Notes under the pieces: generated by a model
The model's database searches: none
The model's input: the letters and a program-made list of their open reading frames with translations, nothing else
Told to the model about the DNA's origin: nothing
Translations under genes and position numbers: made by a program
Part shown: positions 18,049 through 29,071 of the stretch, piece by piece
How positions within the stretch are numbered: the first letter of the stretch is position 1
How the letters are laid out: every line of letters starts with the position of its first letter
Source: Neoechinorhynchus agilis
Lineage: Eukaryota > Acanthocephala
Assembly (NCBI GenBank): GCA_051530055.1
Contig: CM121341.1
Coordinates: 5,456,001-5,520,000 of the forward strand
Reading direction: 5' to 3'
DNA length: 64,000 nt

Positions 18049-20088
18049 TCTACGCATGAAAAATATACTTTCAATGTTTAAGACTGTGTGTATTGAAGTC
18101 TGCGTGAGCGATCAAAACTAAAAAATTTCATTCAGAAAACGCAAATGTAAAATTTATCGATGCAAGCAACATTACGAAAATATTCGTGTTGTAAACAACT
18201 TTTGTTTCCTATTTTTGACAATATATTTCTATTCCAGATTTATTATCGAACGGAAAATGGGTGTTTTATTTGTTTATTGCTTCAAATTTTCGACGCCTTG
18301 CGTCTTCGTCAGGAAGCTTTTCTTCGGTTATCTGAAAAGGAATCAGAGGAGGGCAACGCTGTCCGTCAGCTCATCCCTTTTATTGAGCATCTCCTCTGCC
18401 TCGTTGTGTCCGTCCTTGCTGCTCGTAACCCCACTCAATTCGTTCCAAGCATCCTGTTGAACACAACGAGCGCAGTTCCTCCCTATAGGGGATAGAAGCC
18501 AAACTTATTCATCTTAATTTTAAATTCCATTCGTGAAATAAAGAGGAAATTTCGAATACTCGAGGTGCATTGAGATATTAGTTCCACGGTAAAAGTGGGA
18601 AATATTTTTATATGCAGAGACGATGACTTTGTCGGGGCAAGATTCAATTATGCATTCATTTCATGAATCTACGCATGAAAAATATACTTTCAATGTTTAA
18701 GACTGTGTGTATTGAAGTCTGCGTGAGCGATCAAAACTAAAAAATTTCATTCAGAAAACGCAAATGTAAAATTTATCGATGCAAGCAACATTACGAAAAT
18801 ATTCGTGTTGTAAACAACTTTTGTTTCCTATTTTTGACAATATATTTCTATTCCAGATTTATTATCGAACGGAAAATGGGTGTTTTATTTGTTTATTGCT
18901 TCAAATTTTCGACGCCTTGCGTCTTCGTCAGGAAGCTTTTCTTCGGTTATCTGAAAAGGAATCAGAGGAGGGCAACGCTGTCCGTCAGCTCATCCCTTTT
19001 ATTGAGCATCTCCTCTGCCTCGTTGTGTCCGTCCTTGCTGCTCGTAACCCCACTCAATTCGTTCCAAGCATCCTGTTGAACACAACGAGCGCAGTTCCTC
19101 CCTATAGGGGATAGAAGCCAAACTTATTCATCTTAATTTTAAATTCCATTCGTGAAATAAAGAGGAAATTTCGAATACTCGAGGTGCATTGAGATATTAG
19201 TTCCACGGTAAAAGTGGGAAATATTTTTATATGCAGAGACGATGACTTTGTCGAGGCTAAGATTCAATTATGCATTCATTTCATGAATCTACGCATGAAA
19301 AATATACTTTCAATGTTTAAGACTGTGTGTATTGAAGTCTGCGTGAGCGATCAAAACTAAAAAATTTCATTCAGAAAACGCAAATGTAAAATTTATCGAT
19401 GCAAGCAACATTACGAAAATATTCGTGATGTAAACAACTTTTGTTTCCTATTTTTGACAATATATTTCTATTCCAGATTTATTATCGAACGGAAAATGGG
19501 TGTTTTATTTGTTTATTGCTTCAAATTTTCGACGCCTTGCGTCTTCGTCAGGAAGCTTTTCTTCGGTTATCTGAAAAGGAATCAGAGGAGGGCAACGCTG
19601 TCCGTCAGCTCATCCCTTTTATTGAGCATCTCCTCTGCCTCGTTGTGTCCGTCCTTGCTGCTCGTAACCCCACTCAATTCGTTCCAAGCATCCTGTTGAA
19701 CACAACGAGCGCAGTTCCTCCCTATAGGGGATAGAAGCCAAACTTATTCATCTTAATTTTAAATTCCATTCGTGAAATAAAGAGGAAATTTCGAATACTC
19801 GAGGTGCATTGAGATATTAGTTCCACGGTAAAAGTGGGAAATATTTTTATATGCAGAGACGATGACTTTGTCGGGGCTAAGATTCAATTATGCATTCATT
19901 TCATGAATCTACGCATGAAAAATATACTTTCAATGTTTAAGACTGTGTGTATTGAAGTCTGCGTGAGCGATCAAAACTAAAAAATTTCATTCGGAAAACG
20001 CAAATGTAAAATTTATCGATGCAAGCAACATTACGAAAATATTCGTGTTGTAAACAACTTTTGTTTCCTATTTTTGACAATATATTTT
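18049..20088. repeat. 620-bp unit repeated in tandem, 3.3 copies
   Basis: The phrase tctacgcatgaaaaat starts at 18049, 18668, 19288 and 19908 (periods 619, 620, 620). The three full copies differ by only a few bases (for example ggcaaga versus ggctaaga near each unit's end). The fourth stops near 20088, just before the point where full copies have tctattccag. Each copy carries a plus-strand open frame of up to 111 codons ending in LLNTTSAVPPYRG, preceded by an acceptor-like tctattccag and followed by an aataaa. No family was recognised. Near-identity means the amplification is very recent or homogenised. Confidence 0.95.
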
Positions 20089-20714
20089 CGTATTTTTTTT
20101 GTTGGAAAAGAGCAATGAACACCACTTATATTATCGTGCTTTTCGGTCGGTTATAAATGTTACATCGAAACAGAATAAAATTAAAACTTAGGTCTGATTT
20201 TCAATTCGTGCATTGTAACATCCAGAAAAGAATATCCTTACACTGTATCAACAGGTCTAAAATGTGAAATTGAATGTGTTGGTCAAAAAAGAAGGGAAGG
20301 ACTTAACATCCGCCAAGCAACAACTCAATGCAACAAATTGTGTGCAGCACAACAAAATCAACCTTTGGCCAAAACCCGGTGCCGAATCCGGACCAAATAT
20401 AGAAGACCAAAAGAATAAGGAGACGAGCTGAAACGAAATTTTGTAGCCTTAAAAAACAGAAAAGAATATTTTTAGCGTTCTTTTGCACGCAGCCTGTCTT
20501 TGGCTAAATCTCTCTCTCGTTTGTCCACAAAAATGATGATTTCAATTCCTTTTCATCATAAAATCCAATAACTCAATGCGTATTACAGTTCAACTTTTAA
20601 TTTAAAGAAACGTGGATTATTTCAACGCAAAAATGCTGATTTCAATTATTCATACACCAAATTTTCCGGAATGCGCTCGTTGAAATAGACACAATCGCCA
20701 GCATCTAAGCACGA

Positions 20715-20930
20715 AGATGAACTATCAGTCTTGTTCCATTATCTTGTATTTTTCAGTGGTATGCCAAAACCGATTATCTATTTAAATGCTTTCAGAGTTT
20801 TCTTACGATGAATCAAAGTTCTAATTTGAATACCTCGCGACAAAAACCCTTGATTATTCTTTATAACTAGGGAAAATTACAGCTTCTTGCATTGGTCAAC
20901 TCGTTTTTCATTACAAAAAAGTTAAATTGT
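20715..20930. repeat. Outer flank of the left arm, older homology with 53175-53390
   Basis: Reverse complement of 53175-53390 with many visible mismatches. Shared stretches include tcaagggtttttgtcgcg and ttccattatct. It contains a single truncated copy of the 174-bp unit that forms a nine-copy array next to the right arm. It is much more diverged than the arms themselves. Confidence 0.75.
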
Positions 20931-20997
20931 CTTCACAAATGGCATCCTCATTTCCAAAAGCTAAGGATTGCAACCTTAAGGCTTTGGGAACACATTC

Positions 20998-22722
20998 TCA
21001 AAAGTCATCAAAGAAGCTATCATCAAACAAATAGTTGTGTTCTCCGTTGGATTTCTCGATTGCAGATAAATCGAAAATTTCCGCTTGTCTGGACGAAGCA
21101 GTATATTCCAAAAGATCGGACAACACGACGGTCCAGTCGAGATCGGCATAACGGTCGTATAGAATTACGGGTACTTTCGCCAGCCTCTGCTTATGAACTG
21201 CAACGATGTTCGAAGGACATATAAAAATATAGAGTTCATTTTGAGCTTGAAACAATGGAACCTGCAATTAATGAAGGAGGAGGTTTTAATAAAACCGAAA
21301 ATGCTAACATTTGCAAGTGTCAGTGAGCATCCTGGACTGAGTTCGAAGTCCTGAATTAAGCCATGATTCGCGATTGCAGCTTTCAATGTGTCTACGGATT
21401 TAATTTAATAGAAATCGAAAAAAGGTTAGGAAGCGTACGAACCACCTCGTAAGTCAGATAAAATCACTTGGACGTTACCATGTTTGTCGTTTATGTCAAA
21501 TGTTCATTTTTATTTAAAGAACATTTGGTCGGAACGAAGGTTGCGGTACCGCAAGATTCTTATTATCCAATAAAACAAAAAACTCCAACGATTTTTATGA
21601 CCAATTTTAATTCTAGTAGAATAAAATGCATATTAAATAGCTAAGTGTCGTTCAGAGAAATTAAATTTTCTATAATTGATTGGTGTGCGGCTCGATAGAA
21701 TATGCGAAACTTTCATTATTAGAAATCGTTTATTCCTATTGAAATTTAGATAAATCGATAAAATTCAACATTTACATGGTGAATTCGCGTGGACCTGAAA
21801 GCCCAAGCAACAGAAGGATTGTCATGTGAAGCATTTTTACGGTTTAAGATGAGAAGAACATTTGTTCTATTCGTTTGACGGCCACGCAAATAAGCGGAAC
21901 GCGGCTCGATTCCGTCTGTCGGATAACTCGACTTTTTCGCTTGATCAAAGCAATCGATGGCATCATCGATAAAGATATCTCATGTTGCTCACATTGGTGA
22001 TATGCCGAAGATAGAGTCGTATAAATGGAAACTTCCTTCGTCAGAACTCTCTAAATAACTTAAAATGCGAATAATAACAAAGAGTCGAACTTACCCGCTT
22101 GACCTGAGTGGCCCTCTGCGAGAATGCGGCATCGATTTGCTCCTTAAGGACGTCTTCGTTGTCTCGATCGATCTACGGTTCAGTGTTTAAAAAGAATAAA
22201 TAAAGAAAAAACCTTAGAAGGTAAGAATCCAATTGGGCCGGGAATATGTTGGGACGTAGCGGGTATTTGATCCATTGAAGGTTCCGGTAAATTCGATTCT
22301 CTTCTTAAGGTTGGCCATAAAGAACCCATCTCAGTCTCATGATTAGTTTTCTCTTCAGGAACAACTCTGAAATAATTCCTTATACTTTGCTGCCCCTTCT
22401 TTTGATGAAATTTGATTTTATATTTCTGAGATTCATCGTTCGGATTTTTATGTTGGAGTAAACCAGTGAAAGAGTTGGATGATTCTGAGACATTTTTGGC
22501 GTTCCCAGAATTAAACCGGTCTTCGATGTTGGTAGCGAGAACATGAGACGAAGGCACGAAATCGAACTTTAGATTCATTTTCGAATCAACTATTGGACTA
22601 CGAGGTTTGTAGGATTCAAGTTGCAAACGACCAGTCGATCTTAATTTGTTTGATTTTCCGATATTTATTCTCTCGAATTCCGATTTATCAATCGTCGATA
22701 GGATGTAACTGCACGAAGCCAT
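20998..22722 (-). CDS. HROB-like protein (PIP box plus OB-fold), left-arm copy
   Basis: A multi-exon minus-strand gene starting at ATG 22720-22722. Exon 1 (about 170 codons) contains a PCNA-interacting-like QQSIRNYF at roughly residue 110 and ends in PGPIGFLPSK, resembling the GPAGLLP motif of HROB (C17orf53), which recruits MCM8-MCM9 in homologous recombination. The next exon reads KIDRDNEDVLKEQ. Then come VPLICVAVKRIEQ and INDKHGNVQVILSDLRG, then LSPGCSLTLANVPLFQ and LYIFICPSNIVAVHK, which together look like a small OB-fold. The tail is acidic and aromatic (LFDDSFFDDF). Several canonical introns join these pieces. One junction, between VKRIEQM and FDINDKHG, holds the 368-base segment at 21497-21864 without a usable AG. 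The HROB assignment is by motif order only. Confidence 0.5.
21497..21864. mobile_element. Inverted-repeat-ended insert in the HROB-like gene (left copy)
   Basis: In gene direction it begins CAAATGTTC and ends GAACATTTG, exact reverse complements of nine bases, with CAAATGTTCTT repeated again just inside the 3' end. It separates two parts of a predicted OB-fold. In the required frame a TGA lies just before the resumed exon with no AG between. The same segment is present in the right arm (50467-50835), so it predates the duplication or was copied with it. Confidence 0.45.
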
Positions 22723-23702
22723 AATTTTTGCATTTCTCTTTATGGTAATGCGAATGAGTTTTGTAATTGGCCAAACAATATTTTTCTACAGAAAATCAAT
22801 TGATTTATTATAAAAAAGGGAAATAATTCGATGGTGACAAAAAGTTAAAGTTTTTGAGGATTATAAGAACTCAAATTCTTCAATATGAGAGCAGAGTTAA
22901 GAATGGGATGAAAGTACAATTTAAGATCAATGCTCACTGCTTAGTAGAATGTACAAAAGCCGAAATGAATGGATTTATAAATTAGTCAAGTCTTACAAAT
23001 GAAGAGTGAAGAAATTTGAGTGCTGAAAGCGTTTTGAGCCGTGCAAATGGAAAGAAGTGCCATAAAAGTGTAACAAAGTGGAAACTTGCCAATTCTTCGT
23101 CTAGTTCTCAGCCTTCAACCATTCAAGGATGTGGTAACGTTTAAAGTGAACATCGACTTGAAAATACGGTTGACTTTCAAGGAGCCTAAAAACTCGGCAA
23201 CCGAGATTCCTTAGTGAACTCACTGACACATTTGAGTAACTTTCGAAAAAGTAAGCACTTTAACGTATAAAAAGGTTAAAGGAGTCCAACTCCGACTAAT
23301 TTGCGTCTAGAATTTATGCGATTTCCGTGTCGGCAACAGTCATTCGCACTCTAGACGATTCGAGAGTTCGTAATCAGCAACGGGACGAAGAGGTCCTCAC
23401 ACCTTACCAAATCTCTTGGTAGCGCAAAATCTGTTAAAAGATTAGATGTCATCTATAAGAGCAGGTCGAAAGTAGAAAATAATCTAAGAAATTCTCCATT
23501 CAAAAAACTGTCACTCTTATCGAACGCACACACACAGAAGCCTTCATTTCCTTAAAGTCCTCGGGAAAGGAGAAAATCGACTGCTTCTTTTTAGGCGTTT
23601 TGCGTGTGGCAGTACCTCTGCGTCGCCATTCAGCCGAACAGGAAATATAAAAGGACTGTCGACAAACCAATTACTCTTATTTTAGGAATCCGAACAAAGA
23701 TA
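22723..23702. other. Intergenic region between divergent HROB-like and SWEET genes (left)
   Basis: About 1 kb without a convincing exon. It separates two genes transcribed away from each other, so it should hold both promoters. A TATA-like tataaaagg lies near 23647, 55 bases upstream of the SWEET ATG. Confidence 0.5.
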
Positions 23703-24954
23703 ATGGTTTCAAATGGATTTGGAGAGTTAACGCTGTCGATTGTTGGACCAATCGCGAGCGTTGGTCTCTTTTTGAGTGGAATGTACGTAAAATAGACTTT
23801 GACGGAACTTGTTAACAACTAAATTCGTAAGCAGGGATTTGTGCCGAGAAATCAAAGAAAAGGAAACGACGGACTCAGTTTCACCAATGCCGTTCATTTT
23901 GTCACTTACTTGGTAAGTTTCGCCATATAAAAATAAAGGATAAATTGCTTTATAGCGGTGTAATTAATCAAAAATTAAAACAAAATTCACCTGAATCCAC
24001 TCAGATCAACCGGAATAATTAAACTAATTCTTTAGGAGGAGAAAGCCCAAGGTGCACAATTAATTTCTTATAGCAAAAACTTAACAACCATTTGCATGTT
24101 AAGTACTCATTTGAAATAGCACAAGAAGTTTAAAGTATAACATTTAAAATCAATTTGTCCCGTAAATATTTACAAATAAAAAATTAAGGTACAAAGGAGA
24201 AATTACGATTCAAAAATTTAGATCAATCCAAGATTTTGTGTCTTTTAAAGATCGATAATTTTGAGGCTGCCCCGTTCATAACGAGCACTAAAAGAGTAAC
24301 ATTTTGTGTTTTAGACAAAAAAATATGTTCGACTTTTACTTTTTTGTAAATCTAAAACGAGTGAATTTAGGCGGATTTGAAGTGAAATGTTATTTTGAAA
24401 CGAAACTTTGTGCCTTTTGAGACTAAATCGTTGATTGTAGTGCTTCGTATTGGCTGGCTTATGGAATCCTTTGCCATCTTCCTTCAATCATTGCGAGCAA
24501 CACAATCGGCGTTTGTCTTGAATTCATTTATTGTGTCTACTATGCGCTTAAACCTGGTTCAAAGGTACGATCAAAATCGTTCAGTCACATTAAATCATTA
24601 TTTAAGCATCGATTTGGAGTAACATTGTCATTGATTGTTTTGATGTCGGCCGTCACTGGGATTGTATTGGGGTTCCAAACAGAGGAAGCAGTGAGACGAC
24701 TCATTGGACTCATCTGTGTGTTTCTTGCCATTTTCATGTTTGCTTCACCTCTGGATTCAATGTGCAATGTAGTGAACCAACGAGCCACATCCGGAATGAG
24801 TTTTAAGCTAAGCTTTATGACTCTGTTGGCTGGCATCATTTGGGCCTCTTATGGAATTGTTCTGGCTGACTATTACGTTTTCCTACCAAACATGATTGGA
24901 TGTTGTCTAGGAATCATCCAAGTCACCTTGTTTCTGATATTCCCAAGACAATAA
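23703..24954 (+). CDS. SWEET/MtN3 (SLC50) sugar transporter, left-arm copy
   Basis: Three exons give about 224 residues, the usual size of animal SWEETs, which move sugars down a gradient across membranes as two triple-helix bundles. Exon 1 is 23703-23782 (MVSNGFGELTLSIVGPIASV...), exon 2 is 23835-23912 and exon 3 is 24441-24954. The junctions are GT-AG, with introns of 52 and 528 bases. Exon 2 carries the first-repeat SPMPFI block, exon 3 carries YWLAYGIL and later IFMFASPLDSM, ATSGMSFKLSF, WASYGIVLADYY and FLPNMIGCCLG, the second MtN3 repeat. All seven helices can be placed. The frame is intact in both arms. Confidence 0.93.
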
Positions 24955-25029
24955 ATGCTTCATTTTGATGTTGTGAATGGAATTTTAGGGACAACGCAAA
25001 TCACACGTTCAACACTTGCCAACTTATTA

Positions 25030-25700
25030 TTCCACTTTCGAACCATTTGTCAATCTTTTGTCCTGAGAAGCCACGAAGCATCTTTGGGGTACAGAATCCT
25101 TCTTTAAAAACTTGTTCACCACTAATTGAATAATATCCTCCGATTCGATTAAGAACTTGTTGGGCTTTTCATACGAGTTGCTCTGAAGAAAGCCCAATAA
25201 AAATAAATGAAGTTTATCAATAACTTAAATGGTTTGATATCCGCGAAACAGAGTAAAGAAAGCCGTTTCCGTAGATTCGTAGTAAGAAATGGAATTCTTT
25301 TCTGAGTTGTTCATTGTTCATCAATGGAAGTGTTTCTTTAATAAAGTAAATTAGAATGTAACCAAATGCCTCCAAATCATCTCCACGTCCTTTTCTTGCG
25401 AGCCTGTGAACATTGAGGCTAATTTCCAGTCTACTGAAATCAATAAAATAAATTATTCTTTTTAAATCTCGTCCAATAACGAAATTCTCCATTTTTAAGT
25501 CACAGTTTACAAGAAATTTCGAATGCTCAAATAAGAACTGCTTTTAATGTAGTGAAACAGTTGACCATTTGCAAAGTATTCGAATTTCGGTCGGCAAAAG
25601 TTGCTTAAATGTGCGACCGTATAATTCGAAGAGTATTTCTAAATAAATCAATCACCAGTTCGATAACTCCGTAGCTGCGTTTTACTACTTTAAAAAAAGT
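25030..25700 (-). pseudogene. CK1-family protein kinase remnant (left copy)
   Basis: The minus strand reads CDLKMENFVIG, IIYFIDFS, GRGDDLEAFGYILIYF and LPLMNNEQ. These line up with the casein-kinase-1 motifs HRDLKPENFLIG, VYIIDFGLAKK, RRDDLESLGYVLMYF and LPWQG. The catalytic HRD is replaced by NCD, the Gly-Leu after DF is lost, and the activation segment is shortened to a few residues. The ATP-binding half is not visible, and upstream similarity (ELYGRTFKQLL) is in another frame. It is therefore most likely a dead kinase fragment. The longest open part is 25217-25492. Confidence 0.6.
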
Positions 25701-25873
25701 TTCTCAATCAGGGCCTTCACTTTATCATATATTTTTGTTTCCTTAAAAACGAAGACCATTTTTGAAATGGACAGTAATCCCGGATGTGAAACCCAAATTC
25801 CTGTGATATCTTCCAAAAATTCCTTACTTCTCCGCTTACCAACTCGTTTCTGTTTCCCTTCCAGGATTTCGTC

Positions 25874-26236
25874 ATGCAAACATCTCCGTCTTCTAAGAAC
25901 GCTCTCACAAATCGTCTCCTCGGAAAAATAATGCAGGATCCAACGAGACCTCGATCGTTTCAAAGTCAGAGCAAACGCCGTTTTCGAGCTCAACGTGATC
26001 TTATACGGTACCTTTCAGGATTCCTTCCCGATTTCGATGAGATCTTCGATGAACGATCGTTTTATATCTTCTTTGGATGTATCGTTGTGCTCAGTATTGT
26101 CGCCATCTTCATTTTAAGCCGATACGTCGAACTGAAAGATGCAGACGATGAACCACCCCGGAAGCCACGACGAGTTCGCTCAGCAGTTAATTTGTTGAGG
26201 GATCTAAAATACAAACGAAATTACAAGAAAATGTGA
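25874..26236 (+). CDS. Small single-pass membrane protein (left copy)
   Basis: A 120-residue intact frame starting at ATG 25874. The N-terminus is basic and hydrophilic (residues 1-60). It is followed by a membrane span at about residues 64-83 (FYIFFGCIVVLSIVAIFIL) and a short basic tail (PRKPRRVRSAVN, KYKRNYKKM). No signal peptide is seen, and the charge distribution does not clearly fix topology. I do not recognise the family. It lies close to the inner edge of the arm and is identical in the right arm. The antisense frame at 25685-25993 is treated as a shadow. Confidence 0.6.
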   Translation: MQTSPSSKNALTNRLLGKIMQDPTRPRSFQSQSKRRFRAQRDLIRYLSGFLPDFDEIFDERSFYIFFGCIVVLSIVAIFILSRYVELKDADDEPPRKPRRVRSAVNLLRDLKYKRNYKKM

Positions 26237-26602
26237 TCTCAATAATTTTTAAATCAAGAAGTTATTGTGTTTGAAGGTTTAAAAACAAATAATATTATTC
26301 TTTGAGCTTACGGCAGTTCTGTACTTTGGTTTAACATCAGCAAAGCAAAGTTGTATTTTAACTTTCGTCAATGATTGTAGTTTTAGGATATTTGCTTATT
26401 CGTCGACAGTTTAACCAAGACAAATTCATTTTGTCATCTAAAAGTCAAATTAAATTAAAACTTTAATAAATCTAGAAAAATAGTTCAAAAATGCTCCAAT
26501 GCTTACGCGCTATTTACGAAGTCGTATAAAATAAATCAACTCGGCTTCGGATTGGACGAGTATAAAAGCTTAGGAAAAAAAGAAAATTAACTGAACAAAT
26601 CG

Positions 26603-28191
26603 CTAATAAAGTTTCTCGTAAACATATAAACACGTAAACCAACAAACAAAGAAACTGACAACCACACTGACGATTCCGTTTTGAAACAGAGGTTCCGCTT
26701 CGTGCTTCGGGATTGTCTTTTTTTTGATCGGATCCTTACAAATGCGCGCGATCCGTCGATCGGCGTATTTATCACATTTCCACACTTGGAGCAAATCATC
26801 TGAATCGCTTGTTCGTGGATCGGTCATCCAATCGATAATGTCGGTTATTGATACAAAGTAAACATCCCGAAATTCATTCAATGCTTCTTCAATAAAAGTC
26901 CGCAAACTTGTTTGACCGAACGGCGACATCAACCAGTAAACGTCCGCATGCAAGACCATTGGAACTTTATTTCGGGCGTAATGAAGCTTAAGATTTTGGA
27001 AAAGTATAACTCTCATGGTTTCTTGCTTTATGGCAGAGGCTCCAACAAATAAGAAACCGAAGAGATATTTCCTTTTTGGAAGTATGATGATTTTTGGCCG
27101 ATAAATGTGTTGTAACAGTCGTCTATTCTTCGACACCAGCGGTTTCCAATTAGAAGTGGAAAGGAGGGAATAATCCAGAGCCCAGGATATGAATTCCGGG
27201 CTTTGAAATCACTCCAATAAAATGGAGGAAAATCTGCTGTATGTGGCCAAAAATATCCATTGTTTCGTTCAGGAGGAATATAAACGCTCGCGTCATAAGT
27301 CACTGGAATTTCATTAAGCCATTCCCATGGATATTCATCGTGTGTATATTTAGCGAAATGACCCTTTATGTCCGATTCTTTTACGATTTCATCTTTGTTC
27401 AAACTGTTTAACGCATTAAATCTCGAGATAGAAATTTTTAAACTTAAGAACGTTATATGCTCGCCGAAAACGTTTAGTTTTTATTTGGAGAAAAAAAGAG
27501 CTTTTCAAATATTAAATTTTTCCTAAAGTTTCTGAATGATGATGAAATGAGAAGTAAAAATCTAAATTTGAAATCACCAAATCATTCACATTTTAATGAT
27601 TTGAACGAAATTTAATGGACTATGGCATCATTTGCACCGCGAATAAAACAATCCTTGCAGTTTTGACTACTAAATATAACATTATTTCCAGAAATTATAA
27701 AAATTATTTCAAAACTCACGTACTTTTCAGTTTCAATTGCAATTTCATGGCCCAGTAAATACAGTGAATTTAGCAAACATTTGTCCGTTTCGTTATTTCC
27801 TGTTCGATTTCGACATTCGTATCTTAGAAAGCAAAAAACCGACCTCGAACGAAGATTGTGAACCTGACAGGGCAATGAATCCGATCAAAGGTTTCGTTGA
27901 ACTTTGCGATAGCTTCAAATGCAGATTGTGTAATAGTGCCATGAATAGCGATGGAAACCTGAACGGAATAAAAGTTGTCTTCTTTTTTGTAATGAGCCTC
28001 ACCATTTGAGGAGATTTGTTAGCTTCTAAAGGGCCCATGTAAGCCCTTGAGGTACAATGACACATTGGCAATTGGCAATTTACTTGATTGCATTGCTCGT
28101 GTCGATTGGAATTTCTATAGGAGTGACCGTAAGCCAAAATATTTAAAGTGACGAGAACTGCAGTCGGAATCAGCCATGAAGTAATCATCAT
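26603..28191 (-). CDS. Chitin-deacetylase-like protein, probable pseudoenzyme, with C-terminal membrane anchor
   Basis: Exon 1 (28191-28003) encodes a signal peptide (residues 1-22) and a cysteine segment, and ends in SPQM. A 44-base GT-AG intron leads to VSIAIHGTITQ (from 27958), then GHEIAIETEKY. Later exons (27403-27059, 27026-26603, joined by a 32-base GT-AG intron) carry DIKGHF, YDASV, YPGLWIIP, IDDCYN, ARNKVPMVLHADVYW and VYFVSITDIIDWM. This is the order seen in animal chitin deacetylases. The TFDD motif reads AIHG, and the HSxxH after GHEIA reads ETEKY, so metal-binding residues are absent. A hydrophobic tail ends the protein. Two joints are unresolved: a 17-base frame shift or tiny intron near 27833-27849, and the 27720-27403 stretch, where an exon may be missing. 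It could be a decaying gene. Confidence 0.75.
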
Positions 28192-28519
28192 ATTCGTTGG
28201 GTTTTTTAAATTTCAAACTTGACGTGTATTATTTTGTTAATGTAGCTAAAGTTGTTAGACTCGTTGCCGATCAACAAAGAGCGCTGAAACCTAAGATAAA
28301 TTTATTTAAAATGAACAAAAATATTCCATTGTATGAAAATTAATCTCTCGAAATTTCTTGTGATTCTCGCCAAGTTGCCTCAAAACGTAAAATTTTTATG
28401 ATAAGGATGAAAACGTCTTTAGTAAAAAAAACCAATAACAAACGTAGAAAGTACATTTTTTGCTCCCTCTTTTATTAAACTTCTGGGATGTTTCCAGGCG
28501 CTTTTTACTGTGAATAGAT

Positions 28520-28565
28520 TAAAATTGAGAATACACATCCACTCGAAGGAACAATTGGATAGGAA
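28520..28565. repeat. Short dispersed repeat shared with 45405-45450
   Basis: The phrase cactcgaaggaacaattgga and flanking bases (gaatacacat before it, tttaat after it) occur in the same orientation near 28526 and 45407. Function unknown. Confidence 0.6.
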
Positions 28566-28568
28566 TAA

Positions 28569-29071
28569 AATTTAATCATAAAAATTATTGGGCAAAACAG
28601 CTGATTCGCATACCTTTTGGATCGTTTGGTGGCCCAAAAGACATTCGTTTTTGTCATTGATTTGCCGATTTGTAGTAAGCTTTTTGGTTTAATTGGATTT
28701 GGGCGATCTTTGAGAATCGGCGATGATTTACTCAAAATATCTAATAGCGGAACTCAGGAACGATCAGGATTAAAAGATTTTTTGCACACAAACAGTAGCA
28801 TTAATGCTTACTTAATTATTCGGTCATTATTGGGCATCTTAGTTACCAAGCAAGAAAATCCACGTATATTCGAGAAAATATGAATGAAATAAGAAAAAGT
28901 TTAGTCACTATGACTACCCATACGTTATTTTGTGTCGAATATGGAATTTTAAGAGACAATGCGACTAAGAATAGTTGGTATAATGGTTTCTTTTTTTTTC
29001 TAATTTCGATTTCTCATCTTTAGGGAAGGACCTCGTTTATAAATAGGAAGAAACCTTTCACATACAATCAA
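28569..29071. other. Region upstream of the TPI-like gene
   Basis: It contains an 88-codon plus-strand open frame (28617-28883) without recognisable domains, which I do not support as a gene. A TATA-like tttataaatag lies at 29036-29046, about 30 bases upstream of the TPI-like ATG. It could be the promoter of that gene, in which case the leader is very short. Confidence 0.4.

Larger units (their letters stand above)
20989..26437. repeat. Left arm of a 5.45-kb inverted duplication
   Basis: Reverse complement of 45894-51343. Matching positions add up to 72331 over most of the arm and 72332 at its outer end, because of one homopolymer indel near 21577. I noted about nine single-base differences (for example near 21677, 21796, 21803, 22766, 23272, 23326, 24112, 25590 and 25640) plus that indel. 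All long open frames translate identically in both arms. The edges are abrupt: similarity stops at 20989 on the outer side and 26437 on the inner side. Confidence 0.97.

Noticed and set aside
18160-19734. Repeated 81- and 111-codon frames as three paralogous genes
   Set aside because: They are the same frame in three near-identical tandem copies, in two overlapping frames, with no known family; kept as a repeat, not as genes.
25685-25993. A 102-codon minus-strand frame (and its mirror at 46338-46646)
   Set aside because: Mostly antisense to the membrane-protein frame at 25874-26236 and without a recognisable domain.
28617-28883. An 88-codon plus-strand frame as a gene
   Set aside because: No domain, no splice or codon evidence, no second copy.
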